Shown: positions 7,840 to 15,946, numbered from the stretch's first letter. The stretch: DNA of 37,558 bases from an uncultured Bacilli bacterium (GCA_910584085.1 CAJTZY010000015.1:1-37558); one strand, 5' to 3'. The notes: generated from the sequence alone by a model not told the origin. Numbers and translations are program-made.

Positions 7840-10800
7840 ATGGATATAGAAAAATTATTGATTAATGAGCTAGGTAGTGATTCATATAATAAAGGAAAAA
7901 AATTAAATACTCCAATTTCTTTTGCGGATTCTAATAGCTCTAATCCATCTTTGAGGTATTACAAATTTTATGTAAAATCAGAACATAATTATAGTTATTA
8001 TGCCGTAATAATTATGATGAATAATGATAGAATATTTAAATTTTCGTGTAATTGTAAACAATTCGAGGGCTATCATACTTGTAAACATGTCGCCGCTTGT
8101 TTTATAAAATATAGTGAAGAAATATTTCCAAAATCATTAACAGAATATGATCTATCAAAAAAGGTATTAGATCACTTTTTGAATAGTGATAATAGTAAAA
8201 ATAAAATACCAAAGGAACAATTAAATTTAGATGTAGAATTAAATTTTGAGAATCGGGATATAATGTTTTCTATAGCAATAGGGCTTAATAAAACATATGT
8301 AATTAAAAGTGTAAATAAATTAAATGATTTTATGGATGCCTATAAAAAATCTAAATATAGATTTGGGGTTAATTTTGAATATGATTCAAATAAGCATTAT
8401 TTAAGTGAGCAAGATGAAAAAATACTTGAATTTTTATCTGAGTATGAAAAAGATAATAGTAACTATTACTACTATGATTATGGAAATCCATTTAAATTAA
8501 ATGCGAGGGAGTTTAAAACATTATTAGGTTTATTAAAAAACAAAACATTTAAAATAAAAAATTATGGATTTATAAAAGGAATAAAATATGAATGTCCAAC
8601 AGAACTTAAACTTGATTATTATGATGAACATTATGAATTATTATTAGAGGAAAAGGACCATTACCACGTTTTAGATGATGAATATAAATATATTGTATTT
8701 AATAATGTTTTATATATTATTCCAGAAGAAATGTCACAAATTTTAAAAATTTTTGATGATATTGATATAAATAAAATAGTATTCAAAAAAGATAATTTAG
8801 AATTATTTAAAAAAGGATTACTAAATAAAGTAAAAAATAATATATGTATAAGTGATAATGTAGAGGACATAATTATATCAGGTAAGCCTAATCCTTCATT
8901 TTATTTTGACCTGCTTAAAAATAGTATAACTTGTGAACTTAAGCTTGATTATAAAGGAAATATAATAAACTATTTTGATATGAATTCTAAAATAATAAGA
9001 GATGAAGATAGTGAAGATAGCTTTGTAAAGGAATTATTGCAATATAATTTTAAAGTAAATAAAGATAAATTTATAATGGATGATATTGATGATATAGGGC
9101 TATTTATAGAAAAGGGTTTATCTAAACTTTCTGAAAATTATAATGTATATACTAGTAAAAAGATGGATAGTATGCAAATAATAAAGAAAAGTAATGTAAA
9201 TTCAAACTTTTCAATAGGCAAAGACGCTATTATGTCATATAAATTTGATGTAGATAATATAGATTTGTCTGAGCTTAATAAAGTATTATCATCATTAAAA
9301 GATAGAAAAAATTATTATAGGCTAAAAAATGGTAATATTATAGATCTAAATGAAAATCAAGAATTACAGGAACTTAATAATATATTTAATGATTTAGAGT
9401 TAGATAGTAAAAATTTAGAAAATGGTGTATTTGAAATACCAAAGTATAGGGCATTTTATATTGATAGTTTAAAAAGAAATAAATATAAATCTATAAATAC
9501 GAATAACTTATTTGATAGATTTATAAAAAATTTTGAAGAATATAAAAATGTGGATATTAATTTTGATAGTGCAGATAATAAGATACTTAGGGATTATCAA
9601 AAGGATGGTGTTAAATGGTTATATACATTATACAAATGCGATTTAGGTGGTATACTTGCAGATGAAATGGGACTTGGTAAAAGTCTACAAACTATTTGCT
9701 TTATAAAGCAGGTTTTAAATGATAAGCCTGATGCTAAAATAATGATAGTATGTCCAACATCTCTCGTGTATAACTGGAAAAAGGAATTTGATAAATTTGC
9801 GCCTGAATTAAAATATGTTACTGTTGCTGAAAACAAGAAAAAACGAATGGAAATTATAAATAAAATAAATGATTATAACATATTTATTACTTCATATGGT
9901 CTAGTTAGAAATGACAATGATGAATATGAGAAAATAGATTTTGAGGTATGCATAATAGATGAAGCCCAAGCTATAAAAAATTATCAGGCAAATATGAGTA
10001 AAGAAGTTAAGAAGATAAAATCACGTACAAAGATTGCTTTAACCGGTACACCTCTTGAGAATTCCGTATTAGAATTATGGAGTATATTTGATTTTATTAT
10101 GCCAGGTTATTTAAATAGTGTAATTAAATTTAAAGAAAATTATGGAATAAGTGAAGTGGATGATGAGTCATTAGCTAAACTTTCAAATTTAAATTATCAA
10201 ATAAAACCTTTTATCTTAAGGAGAAAAAAGAAGGATGTATCTAAGGAATTGCCAGAAAAGTTAGAAAATAATATCTATTTAGAACTTCCCGACTTTCAAA
10301 AAGCATTGTATTTAAAAACTTTAAAGGAAACAGAAGAGGAAATGAATGAATTAATTGCAAACGATGGATATTCAAAAGCAAGGTTTAAAATTCTTCAATT
10401 ACTTACAAAATTAAGACAAATTTGTATAGATCCAAGTATTTTATATGAAGATTATAATAAAGAATCAATAAAACTTGAAAGGTTACTCGAAATAGTTAAA
10501 AATTATATAGAAGATGGACATAAGATACTTATATTTAGTAGTTTTAAAAGAGTAATTGATAAGGTAAAAAATATTTTTGATAAGGAAAGTATAACAAATT
10601 ATGTTATTACTGGCGAAGTTAAAAGTAAAGATAGAATGGATCTAGTAGAAAAGTTTAATAAAGATAATACTAATTGTTTTTTAATAACACTTAAAGCGGG
10701 AGGTACTGGACTTAATCTAACAAGTGCAGATATTGTTATACATTTAGATATTTGGTGGAATCCACAGGTAGAAAATCAAGCTACTGACAGAACACACAGA

Positions 10801-10995
10801 ATAGGTCAAAAAAATAAGGTGACTGTTATTAGATTAATAACTAAGGGAACTATAGAAGAGAGAATAATAGACCTTCAAAATAAGAAAAAAATATTAAGTG
10901 ATAACTTAATTGAAGGAAAGAGTGATTCTGAAACCTTATCATCATTAACCGAAAAGGAATTAAAGCAGTTACTTTCTTATGGTGAAGATGATTAA
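7840..10995 (+). CDS. SWIM zinc-finger / SNF2-family DNA helicase-like ATPase
   Basis: 1051 residues. The N-terminus has a SWIM zinc motif: Cys70, Cys72, Cys81, His83 within FSCNCKQFEGYHTCKHVAAC. A long middle part, rich in Asp/Asn/Lys, matches the position of the SNF2-associated region of bacterial members but is not well conserved to the eye. The ATPase begins near residue 590: LADEMGLGKSLQT (Walker A, about 606), CPTSLVYNWKKE, IIDEAQAIKN (DEAQ box, about 705), ALTGTPLENSVLELWS, LRRKKKDV, FSSFKRVIDK, LKAGGTGLNLTSADIVIHLD and QATDRTHRIGQK (motif VI, about 980). Such proteins are ATP-driven DNA translocases that remodel protein-DNA or polymerase complexes. It stands alone with its own promoter and terminator; the LexA-like box suggests DNA-damage control. 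Confidence 0.93.
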   Translation: MDIEKLLINELGSDSYNKGKKLNTPISFADSNSSNPSLRYYKFYVKSEHNYSYYAVIIMMNNDRIFKFSCNCKQFEGYHTCKHVAACFIKYSEEIFPKSLTEYDLSKKVLDHFLNSDNSKNKIPKEQLNLDVELNFENRDIMFSIAIGLNKTYVIKSVNKLNDFMDAYKKSKYRFGVNFEYDSNKHYLSEQDEKILEFLSEYEKDNSNYYYYDYGNPFKLNAREFKTLLGLLKNKTFKIKNYGFIKGIKYECPTELKLDYYDEHYELLLEEKDHYHVLDDEYKYIVFNNVLYIIPEEMSQILKIFDDIDINKIVFKKDNLELFKKGLLNKVKNNICISDNVEDIIISGKPNPSFYFDLLKNSITCELKLDYKGNIINYFDMNSKIIRDEDSEDSFVKELLQYNFKVNKDKFIMDDIDDIGLFIEKGLSKLSENYNVYTSKKMDSMQIIKKSNVNSNFSIGKDAIMSYKFDVDNIDLSELNKVLSSLKDRKNYYRLKNGNIIDLNENQELQELNNIFNDLELDSKNLENGVFEIPKYRAFYIDSLKRNKYKSINTNNLFDRFIKNFEEYKNVDINFDSADNKILRDYQKDGVKWLYTLYKCDLGGILADEMGLGKSLQTICFIKQVLNDKPDAKIMIVCPTSLVYNWKKEFDKFAPELKYVTVAENKKKRMEIINKINDYNIFITSYGLVRNDNDEYEKIDFEVCIIDEAQAIKNYQANMSKEVKKIKSRTKIALTGTPLENSVLELWSIFDFIMPGYLNSVIKFKENYGISEVDDESLAKLSNLNYQIKPFILRRKKKDVSKELPEKLENNIYLELPDFQKALYLKTLKETEEEMNELIANDGYSKARFKILQLLTKLRQICIDPSILYEDYNKESIKLERLLEIVKNYIEDGHKILIFSSFKRVIDKVKNIFDKESITNYVITGEVKSKDRMDLVEKFNKDNTNCFLITLKAGGTGLNLTSADIVIHLDIWWNPQVENQATDRTHRIGQKNKVTVIRLITKGTIEERIIDLQNKKKILSDNLIEGKSDSETLSSLTEKELKQLLSYGEDD

Positions 10996-11002
10996 ATTTG
11001 AA

Positions 11003-11029
11003 AAAATACATTGACAAATGTATTTTTTT
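11003..11029 (+). terminator. Terminator of the SNF2 gene
   Basis: AAATACATT (11004-11012) pairs with AATGTATTT (11017-11025) around GACA and runs into seven T residues. The -35 box of the next promoter (TTGACA, 11011-11016) lies across the loop, so termination and the next initiation overlap. Confidence 0.75.
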
Positions 11030-11039
11030 GTAGTATATT
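11011..11039 (+). promoter_or_regulatory. Strong promoter of the large non-coding RNA
   Basis: TTGACA (11011-11016), exactly 17 bases, then TATATT (11034-11039). Predicted start near 11046. No open frame follows for 600 bases, so the transcript is non-coding. Confidence 0.8.
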
Positions 11040-11045
11040 GTATTT

Positions 11046-11577
11046 AGTTTAGAGATAGGTAAAGGGAGGCCTCATTTATAGAATAAAAATAGTCATCCAA
11101 AAATTAATTATTTAATTCAAGTAATTATATATAGAATAAACTAGATTTAATAAAAAAGCACACAATATGGTTTATGTAACGTAATGAGTTCCTTGAATGG
11201 ACCTTTACATAGTAGAAAATTACATAAGACCGCAAAAATACGTGTTAATAAAAAAATCTATAAATAAAAATATATAATTATAAAAAAGGATTATATAATT
11301 ATAAAAATGAGGATGACTGTATAATAAAAATAATGCGGTTTTCCTTTATCTAGAAATATTGAGCAAAAAACATTATACAGTAAATAGCTCTATAAACGTA
11401 TTTACTTAATATTTCAATGGAAATACTATTAGGTAATTTCTACCTACTCTAAATGTTACAATTGTAAGAAGAAAGAAAACTTCTAAGGTAGGAATATTGT
11501 ACTTTACACTGATAATGTTTAGATACAATTTTCTAAACTCAAAAGTAACTACTTTATCAGGGCGGTTACTTTTTTGT
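11046..11577 (+). ncRNA. Large structured non-coding RNA, family not recognised
   Basis: About 530 bases lie between a strong promoter and an intrinsic terminator, with no long frame. Bases 11048-11061 (TTTAGAG, bulged A, TAGGTA) pair with 11441-11453 (TACCTA, CTCTAAA), a 13-bp helix closing a 400-base domain. Inside it AGTCATCC (11091-11098) pairs with GGATGACT (11311-11318), while AAGACCGCA (11226-11234) pairs with TGCGGTTTT (11334-11342); these cross and make a pseudoknot. TTATGTAA (11172-11179) pairs with TTACATAA (11220-11227), whose last two bases overlap that second helix. At 11353-11415 an 8-bp helix (GAAATATT/AATATTTC) encloses an H-type pseudoknot: GAGC 11361/GCTC 11387 and GTAAATA 11380/TATTTAC 11399. 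Universal RNase P and tmRNA motifs are absent. It could be a divergent known class (OLE, ROOL, GOLLD) or new. Confidence 0.7.
11541..11577 (+). terminator. Intrinsic terminator of the large RNA
   Basis: AAAAGTAAC (11541-11549) pairs with GTTACTTTT (11565-11573), and the T run continues to 11575. A second pairing, CTGATAA (11509-11515) with TTATCAG (11554-11560) in its loop, would interlock with it. Confidence 0.8.
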
Positions 11578-11618
11578 TTGGAAAATAGTCATAATACCAC
11601 TCACATTGATTTATTTTT

Positions 11619-11627
11619 CATATTATA
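11619..11627 (+). promoter_or_regulatory. Possible sporulation-type (sigma-K-like) -10 of the CotD-like gene
   Basis: CATATTATA fits the sigma-K -10 pattern CATAnnnTA and lies 20 bases upstream of the ATG. An AC dinucleotide for the -35 is found at 11599-11600 with 18-base spacing. No vegetative promoter with 17-base spacing is visible here. The match is short and could be chance in AT-rich DNA. Confidence 0.3.
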
Positions 11628-11646
11628 AATTAGATAGGAGGTATTT

Positions 11647-11919
11647 ATGTTTTTTAATAGAAATTGTGGTTGTGGTTGTGGAAGACAAATGCCACAAATG
11701 GAACAACCTATAATGGAACCAACTATAACTAATTGTATAGAAAAAGAATTTCATCATGAAGTAAAACATTGTTGCCCAATTCACACACATGTGATAAATA
11801 AACATATATATACACATACTTATACTCCACAATATACTTGCGATGAAGAAAATGTAGTAATCAATAATGATTGTGGTGGTTGTGCAGGACAAATGTTTAA
11901 TAACAATAATAATTTCTAA
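11647..11919 (+). CDS. Small Cys/His-rich protein resembling spore coat protein CotD
   Basis: 90 residues. Starts with NCGCGCGRQM, has a middle block HHEVKHCCPIHTHVINKH and YTHTYTPQYTCDEENVV, and ends with DCGGCAGQMFNNNNNF. The CCP..HTH block followed by HTYTP recalls the CotD family of inner spore coat proteins in Bacilli. The many Cys and His could bind metal or be cross-linked in a coat. There is no signal peptide. AGGAGG (11636-11641) is five bases before the ATG. It has its own terminator and sits between the large RNA and an anchored surface protein. The family assignment is by pattern only; it could instead be another metal-binding peptide. Confidence 0.7.
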   Translation: MFFNRNCGCGCGRQMPQMEQPIMEPTITNCIEKEFHHEVKHCCPIHTHVINKHIYTHTYTPQYTCDEENVVINNDCGGCAGQMFNNNNNF

Positions 11920-11942
11920 AAAGTAGTTAATACTACTTTTTT
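11920..11942 (+). terminator. Terminator of the CotD-like gene
   Basis: AAAGTAG (11920-11926) pairs with CTACTTT (11933-11939) around TTAATA, followed by further T residues, immediately after the stop codon. Confidence 0.85.
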
Positions 11943-11977
11943 GACATGTAAAGTGTGATTATATCCTATAAATTTTA

Positions 11978-12006
11978 TTGTAAAAAGTTCAAATTTATGT
12001 TATATT
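11978..12006 (+). promoter_or_regulatory. Promoter of the anchored Ig-like protein gene
   Basis: TTGTAA (11978-11983), 17 bases, TATATT (12001-12006). Predicted start near 12013, which excludes the in-frame ATG at 12011 and supports the ATG at 12050. Confidence 0.7.
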
Positions 12007-12049
12007 CTAATTGCATAGACATATTTTATTCATAGGAAGAAGGAATATT

Positions 12050-13087
12050 ATGAAAAATAAAAGACGTGGTATAGAAATTGATGGCAAAAAAGTTACAATA
12101 GTACTACTTATAAGTATATTATTTATAGCAGTAGTTGCTGTTACAATATTAAATTATAAATCTCAAATAAAAAAAGCAAATAAGCATGATAAAAGTAATA
12201 ATACACCTATTGTAGAAAATTTTGAATTAGAATATACACAAGATGATGATTGCTTAGAATATCTTGATACATTAAAAAGTATAGAATATGATATTTTAAA
12301 GAAAAGTGATTTTAAGGATTCATTAATGCTATATAATACAGTTTATGAGGAATGTAAAGATGATAAATGTGAGGATAAAAAGCCATTAGAAAATTATTAT
12401 CTAGTTTGTTTAAATGATATTTCATATAAAAGCGGTGAAAAAACATATCCATTAATAGATGCAATTAGTGAAAATAAATTATCAATTGAAAGTTTAGAAA
12501 AGGAATTAGAAAAAAAGAATTTATCTAAGGTACTTATCAAGGAAACAATAAAATATGATACAACTGCTCCCAAACTTGTTTTAAGAGATGTTAGTATTGA
12601 AAGTGGTTCTACTTATGAATTAAACTCATTTGTTGTTTCATGTACTGACGATAGTGGTGAAGAGTGTATATTGGATTTTGCTGATGAAAGTATGACTAAG
12701 TATACTAAGATTGCTACACATTATATAGAAATAAGTGCAAAAGATTCTAGTGGAAATGAAACTAAGAAGAGTGCTAGACTTATTATAAATACAAAAAGAA
12801 CACCAGTAGTATATTATTGTAAGATAGTTGATGGAAAATATTATGACAATTACGGAAAGGTGGTAAGTAGAGCTGAATATAATAAAGCTTGTATAGCACC
12901 AGAAAAACCAAGTGAACCGGAAAAACCAAGTGAACCAGAAAAACCAACTGATCCAGAAAAGCCTACAGATCCAGAGACTCCAACTAACCCAGAAACACCA
13001 GATAATCCAACTCCCGAAACACCAACTACACCAACAAATCCTGATGAAGAAAAGAAACCAGATCCAACACCAGAGACTACAGCATAA
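12050..13087 (+). CDS. Membrane-anchored extracellular protein with Ig-like region and Pro-rich tail
   Basis: 345 residues. A basic N-terminus (KNKRRGIEIDGKK) is followed by one hydrophobic segment at about residues 16-35, a signal anchor. The next 110 residues are acidic and Cys-containing (DDDCLEYLD, EECKDDKCEDKK) and not recognised. From about 175, DTTAPKLVLRDVSI through SAKDSSGNETKKSARLII looks like a bacterial Ig-like (DUF5011-type) domain. VYYCKIVDGKYYDNYGK precedes a Pro/Glu/Lys tail built on six-residue units. No LPXTG sorting motif ends the protein, so it probably stays in the membrane by its N-terminus and spans the wall with the tail. GAAGGA precedes the ATG. Function is unknown; wall-modifying VanY genes converge on it. 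Confidence 0.8.
   Translation: MKNKRRGIEIDGKKVTIVLLISILFIAVVAVTILNYKSQIKKANKHDKSNNTPIVENFELEYTQDDDCLEYLDTLKSIEYDILKKSDFKDSLMLYNTVYEECKDDKCEDKKPLENYYLVCLNDISYKSGEKTYPLIDAISENKLSIESLEKELEKKNLSKVLIKETIKYDTTAPKLVLRDVSIESGSTYELNSFVVSCTDDSGEECILDFADESMTKYTKIATHYIEISAKDSSGNETKKSARLIINTKRTPVVYYCKIVDGKYYDNYGKVVSRAEYNKACIAPEKPSEPEKPSEPEKPTDPEKPTDPETPTNPETPDNPTPETPTTPTNPDEEKKPDPTPETTA
12899..13006 (+). repeat. 18-base tandem repeat encoding PEKPSE-like units
   Basis: Six consecutive six-residue units: PEKPSE, PEKPSE, PEKPTD, PEKPTD, PETPTN, PETPDN. The first two are almost identical in DNA. They encode the wall-spanning tail and may vary in number between strains. Confidence 0.85.
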
Positions 13088-13090
13088 TAA

Positions 13091-13128
13091 AATAAAGGAT
13101 AATTATACTATTCCTTTATTTTTTTTTA
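13091..13128. terminator. Bidirectional terminator between convergent genes
   Basis: AATAAAGGA (13091-13099) pairs with TCCTTTATT (13112-13120). A T run follows on the plus strand, and TTTATTTTATT follows on the minus strand. The stop codon of the minus-strand VanY gene (13103-13105) lies in the loop. Confidence 0.8.
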
Positions 13129-13744
13129 CTTCGTATTCTTCTAATGTAATACTATTTTCATATATATAGGTTGAAGTCTCAATCCCTACATATCTATAGT
13201 GCCATGGTTCATATTTGAATCCAGTAATGTGAAATTTTCCCATAGGATATCTAAGTATAAAACCATATTTATGTGCGTTATTTCTCATCCAATCAAATTC
13301 TTTAGTTTTTTCAAAATTATCATAATCTAAAGATATATCAGCTATATCAACAGCAAGACCTGTTTGATGCTCAGAGTGCCCAGCTCTTGCACTACACATA
13401 TCTGCGTAATAAAAGCCTTTATCTAAAACATAATTGTTATAAAGCCTTTCTTGATATTCATATGATCTATATGTAGAAACTGCAATTATATTAAATCCGT
13501 CTATTTTAGCTTGACTTGCCATTTTTATAAAAGCCTTTTTAGCCTCTTTTCTTAAATATTTATCTTTAAGAGAGTATTCTAAATCTAATAATTCTAAATC
13601 ATTTGGAATATAATCATTTGTTAATTTATTATTTTTATTAACAATAAAATCATATGAAGTAGGGGAATATATAGTATTTATATTACTATAGAAATTACTA
13701 TTTTCTAAAATTATTAATATAAGAATATAAATAACTTTTTCCAT
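13103..13744 (-). CDS. VanY-type D-alanyl-D-alanine carboxypeptidase (peptidase M15B), short form
   Basis: 213 residues. A hydrophobic N-terminus (about 4-14) looks like a short signal or anchor. The catalytic domain fills the rest: AVSTYRSYEYQERLYNNYV, then ARAGHSEHQTGLAVDI with the zinc ligands His and Asp of the SxHxxGxAxD motif, FDWMRNNAHKYGFILRYP, and EPWHYRYVG with the catalytic Glu and third zinc ligand His. M15B enzymes remove a terminal D-Ala from stem peptides outside the membrane. GGTGAG precedes the ATG on the minus strand. It is the last of three related genes in the same direction; a terminator separates it from the upstream copy. No vanA/vanH/vanX genes are nearby, so a resistance role is not indicated. 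Confidence 0.9.
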   Translation of the reverse strand: MEKVIYILILIILENSNFYSNINTIYSPTSYDFIVNKNNKLTNDYIPNDLELLDLEYSLKDKYLRKEAKKAFIKMASQAKIDGFNIIAVSTYRSYEYQERLYNNYVLDKGFYYADMCSARAGHSEHQTGLAVDIADISLDYDNFEKTKEFDWMRNNAHKYGFILRYPMGKFHITGFKYEPWHYRYVGIETSTYIYENSITLEEYEVKKNKGIV

Positions 13745-13764
13745 TTTCTCACCATTATATTATA

Positions 13765-13789
13765 TGAAAAAAGATAGTAAAACTATCTT
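13765..13789 (-). terminator. Terminator of the middle VanY gene (minus strand)
   Basis: AAGATAGT (13771-13778) and ACTATCTT (13782-13789) form an 8-bp stem with an AAA loop. Read on the minus strand it is followed by a run of T. The stem includes the gene's own stop codon. Confidence 0.8.
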
Positions 13790-14949
13790 AAAAAGTATGC
13801 ATAATATTCTTCATATGTAATATCATTTTCATAAATATAAGTAGCTATTTCAACTCCTACATATCTATAATGCCATGATTCATACATATATCCAGTTAAA
13901 TAATCTTTACCTTTAGGAAATCTTAAAATGAATCCATATTTATAAGCGTTTTTTTGCAACCATTTAAATTCGTCTGTAGTTTCAAATTTATCAAAAGAAA
14001 TATTATTACCATTTGTTAAATCTGTAGAGTATCCAAGCTGATGTTCTGAATATCCTGGTCTTGCCGAATATGTATCAGCTGCTTTAACACCATCATTTTT
14101 TACATAATTATTATATAAAATTGATTGAAAATTGTAATTTCTATAGGCTGTAGTTATCTTAATTGTTAAGTTTTCTTTCTTTGCAGCATCAGCCATTTTA
14201 ACAAAGTTTTCATATGCGGTTTTATTTAATTTTGCTGTATCCCTTGAATACTTAGGTTCAGTATTTATAATATCTTCTGAAACATAATCACTATCTAAAT
14301 AATAAAATTTATTTACAAGAGTATACATTCCTTTAGAAGTATCTGCTTTTTTAGAATCAGTATAAAATTCTTTATCTATATTAGAATTTACCCTCTTTAC
14401 AATTTCACTATATTCTAGATTTTTGTGAGTATTATAATATTCGATGTATCTATCTAAATATTCTTCAATAAAATATTTTTCATTTAAGAATGATAGAGTA
14501 GTTTCGTTTAATTTAATATTACTATCTTTGTAATTATTTACATAGTTAATAGAACCATTAACAGTATTATATTTTTTTATTATTTCTATATAATCATTAA
14601 TTTTCTTTTCATTAAAATCTTTATGATTTATTAGTTCAAATATTTTTAAATAATCAATATCCTTATATTTTTCTGTATATTTCATATATAAATCTAGTTT
14701 ATTTGAATCATAATTGTTACTTGTTATTATATATATTAAATTACTATTATATTTATATTTAGAAATTATATCTATTTCAGATTTTGTTAACTTATTTATT
14801 TCATTTATTTCAAGTTGATTATATCCAATGCCTTCTAGACCATCTTTTTTGTTTTGTTTAAAGAACATAGCAATTATAATTATTATTAGTATTAAGATAA
14901 TAATGACAGTAAATCCTTTTCTATTTAATTTTCTTTTCTTTCTTTTCAT
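13783..14949 (-). CDS. VanY-type D-alanyl-D-alanine carboxypeptidase (M15B) with long N-terminal region
   Basis: 388 residues. Basic start KRKKRKLNRKGF, then a membrane segment of mostly Ile (about 12-29). Residues 30-200 are Asn/Lys/Tyr-rich and may hold the protein away from the membrane. The M15B domain has TTAYRNYNFQSILYNNYV, ARPGYSEHQLGYSTDL (zinc His and Asp kept, the usual Ala replaced by Ser) and ESWHYRYVG. It trims D-Ala from wall peptides outside the cell. The start is set by GGTGAG before the ATG at 14949; an upstream in-frame ATG (14976) has no ribosome site. Similarity over the last 180 residues to both neighbours indicates gene duplication. Confidence 0.9.
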   Translation of the reverse strand: MKRKKRKLNRKGFTVIIILILIIIIIAMFFKQNKKDGLEGIGYNQLEINEINKLTKSEIDIISKYKYNSNLIYIITSNNYDSNKLDLYMKYTEKYKDIDYLKIFELINHKDFNEKKINDYIEIIKKYNTVNGSINYVNNYKDSNIKLNETTLSFLNEKYFIEEYLDRYIEYYNTHKNLEYSEIVKRVNSNIDKEFYTDSKKADTSKGMYTLVNKFYYLDSDYVSEDIINTEPKYSRDTAKLNKTAYENFVKMADAAKKENLTIKITTAYRNYNFQSILYNNYVKNDGVKAADTYSARPGYSEHQLGYSTDLTNGNNISFDKFETTDEFKWLQKNAYKYGFILRFPKGKDYLTGYMYESWHYRYVGVEIATYIYENDITYEEYYAYFLR

Positions 14950-14983
14950 ATTCTCACCATAAATATTATATACCAAAAAAAAT

Positions 14984-15009
14984 TAAAAAAAAAGGAATTT
15001 AACCCTTTT
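14984..15009 (-). terminator. Terminator of the first VanY gene (minus strand)
   Basis: AAAAGG (14990-14995) pairs with CCTTTT (15004-15009). Read on the minus strand the stem is followed by a long T run and overlaps the stop codon at 14999-15001. Confidence 0.7.
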
Positions 15010-15946
15010 CTATAAAATATGCATAATATTCGTCAAATGTAATGTCATTTTCATGTATATAAGTAGAGGCCTCAATACCAACATATCTATAGTGCCATGA
15101 TTCATATTCATATCCAGTTAAATATTCTTTTCCCTTTGGATATCTTAAAATAAATCCATACTTATAAGCATTATCTTGTAACCACTTAAATTCCTCAAAT
15201 TCCTCAAATGTACTAGCTCTAGAACCATATGTTTGAATATCGACAGCCATACCAGTTTGGTGTTCAGAAAATCCTGGTTTAGCAGCTATTTTATTTGCTT
15301 CACTTTCTCCTTTTGTAGTTTTATAGTAATCATAAACCTCTTCTTGATCTTCATAGCTCCTGAATGACGAATTAATTATTAGTGTTAAGTCTTCCTTTTT
15401 AGCAGCATTAAACATATTTAAAAAAGCATCGTATGTATCAGTTGTTAACATCTGATTTTCACCATAACTATATCGTTTACTAACTGTTACCATATTATCA
15501 GAGTTGTAAGTGTTATCTAAACTATAAAATTTATTTGTAAGTATAAGATTACCTTTAGATAAATCTGTTTTCTTTGTATTTGTATACCAATCGTTATTAG
15601 CATTTACATTTACTATTGCAACTACATCAGTTAAATTTTTATCACTATCTTTTGAATATTCTATATAACTTTTTAAGTTTTTTTCCATAAAGTATTTTTC
15701 GTTTGTTAAGTTAACTATATCATCATTTTGTTCTAAAGTAAGAATATAATCTTTAGTAGAATCACTTAACTTATCTAACTTTTTAACATCGTCTATTTTA
15801 TAACCAATTTTTAACAATTTGTACTCATATGTTTTGTGATAATTAACTGTTTTAATTATTTTATTTACTCCAAAGATTACTCCAATTAAGACTACAATAC
15901 TTATTCCCATTATAATGAATGGCTTTCTTTTTATCTTTCTTTTCAT
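14999..15946 (-). CDS. VanY-type D-alanyl-D-alanine carboxypeptidase (M15B), anchored
   Basis: 315 residues. Basic N-terminus KRKIKRKPF, one membrane segment (about 10-30), about 115 residues of charged linker, then the catalytic domain: NSSFRSYEDQEEVYDYY, AKPGFSEHQTGMAVDIQ with zinc His and Asp, FKWLQDNAYKYGFILRYP and ESWHYRYVG. It is the first of three minus-strand copies; each shares GFILR(Y/F)P-GK and WHYRYVG, and each has its own terminator, so they may be expressed separately. GGTGATGAT precedes the ATG. The divergent cysteine desulfurase gene starts 124 bases away. Confidence 0.92.
   Translation of the reverse strand: MKRKIKRKPFIIMGISIVVLIGVIFGVNKIIKTVNYHKTYEYKLLKIGYKIDDVKKLDKLSDSTKDYILTLEQNDDIVNLTNEKYFMEKNLKSYIEYSKDSDKNLTDVVAIVNVNANNDWYTNTKKTDLSKGNLILTNKFYSLDNTYNSDNMVTVSKRYSYGENQMLTTDTYDAFLNMFNAAKKEDLTLIINSSFRSYEDQEEVYDYYKTTKGESEANKIAAKPGFSEHQTGMAVDIQTYGSRASTFEEFEEFKWLQDNAYKYGFILRYPKGKEYLTGYEYESWHYRYVGIEASTYIHENDITFDEYYAYFIEKG

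Noticed and set aside
11270..11309. Direct repeat TATATAATTATAAAAA (two copies) as a mobile-element footprint
   Set aside because: Low complexity in AT-rich sequence within the RNA domain; likely slippage or part of the RNA fold.
11046..11577. RNase P RNA or tmRNA as identity of the large RNA
   Set aside because: The conserved GAGGAAAGTCC and AGATGATT-type segments of RNase P RNA and the tRNA-like ends and tag frame of tmRNA are not present.
12050..13087. LPXTG-anchored surface protein
   Set aside because: The protein ends in PDPTPETTA with no LPXTG, hydrophobic segment or basic tail.
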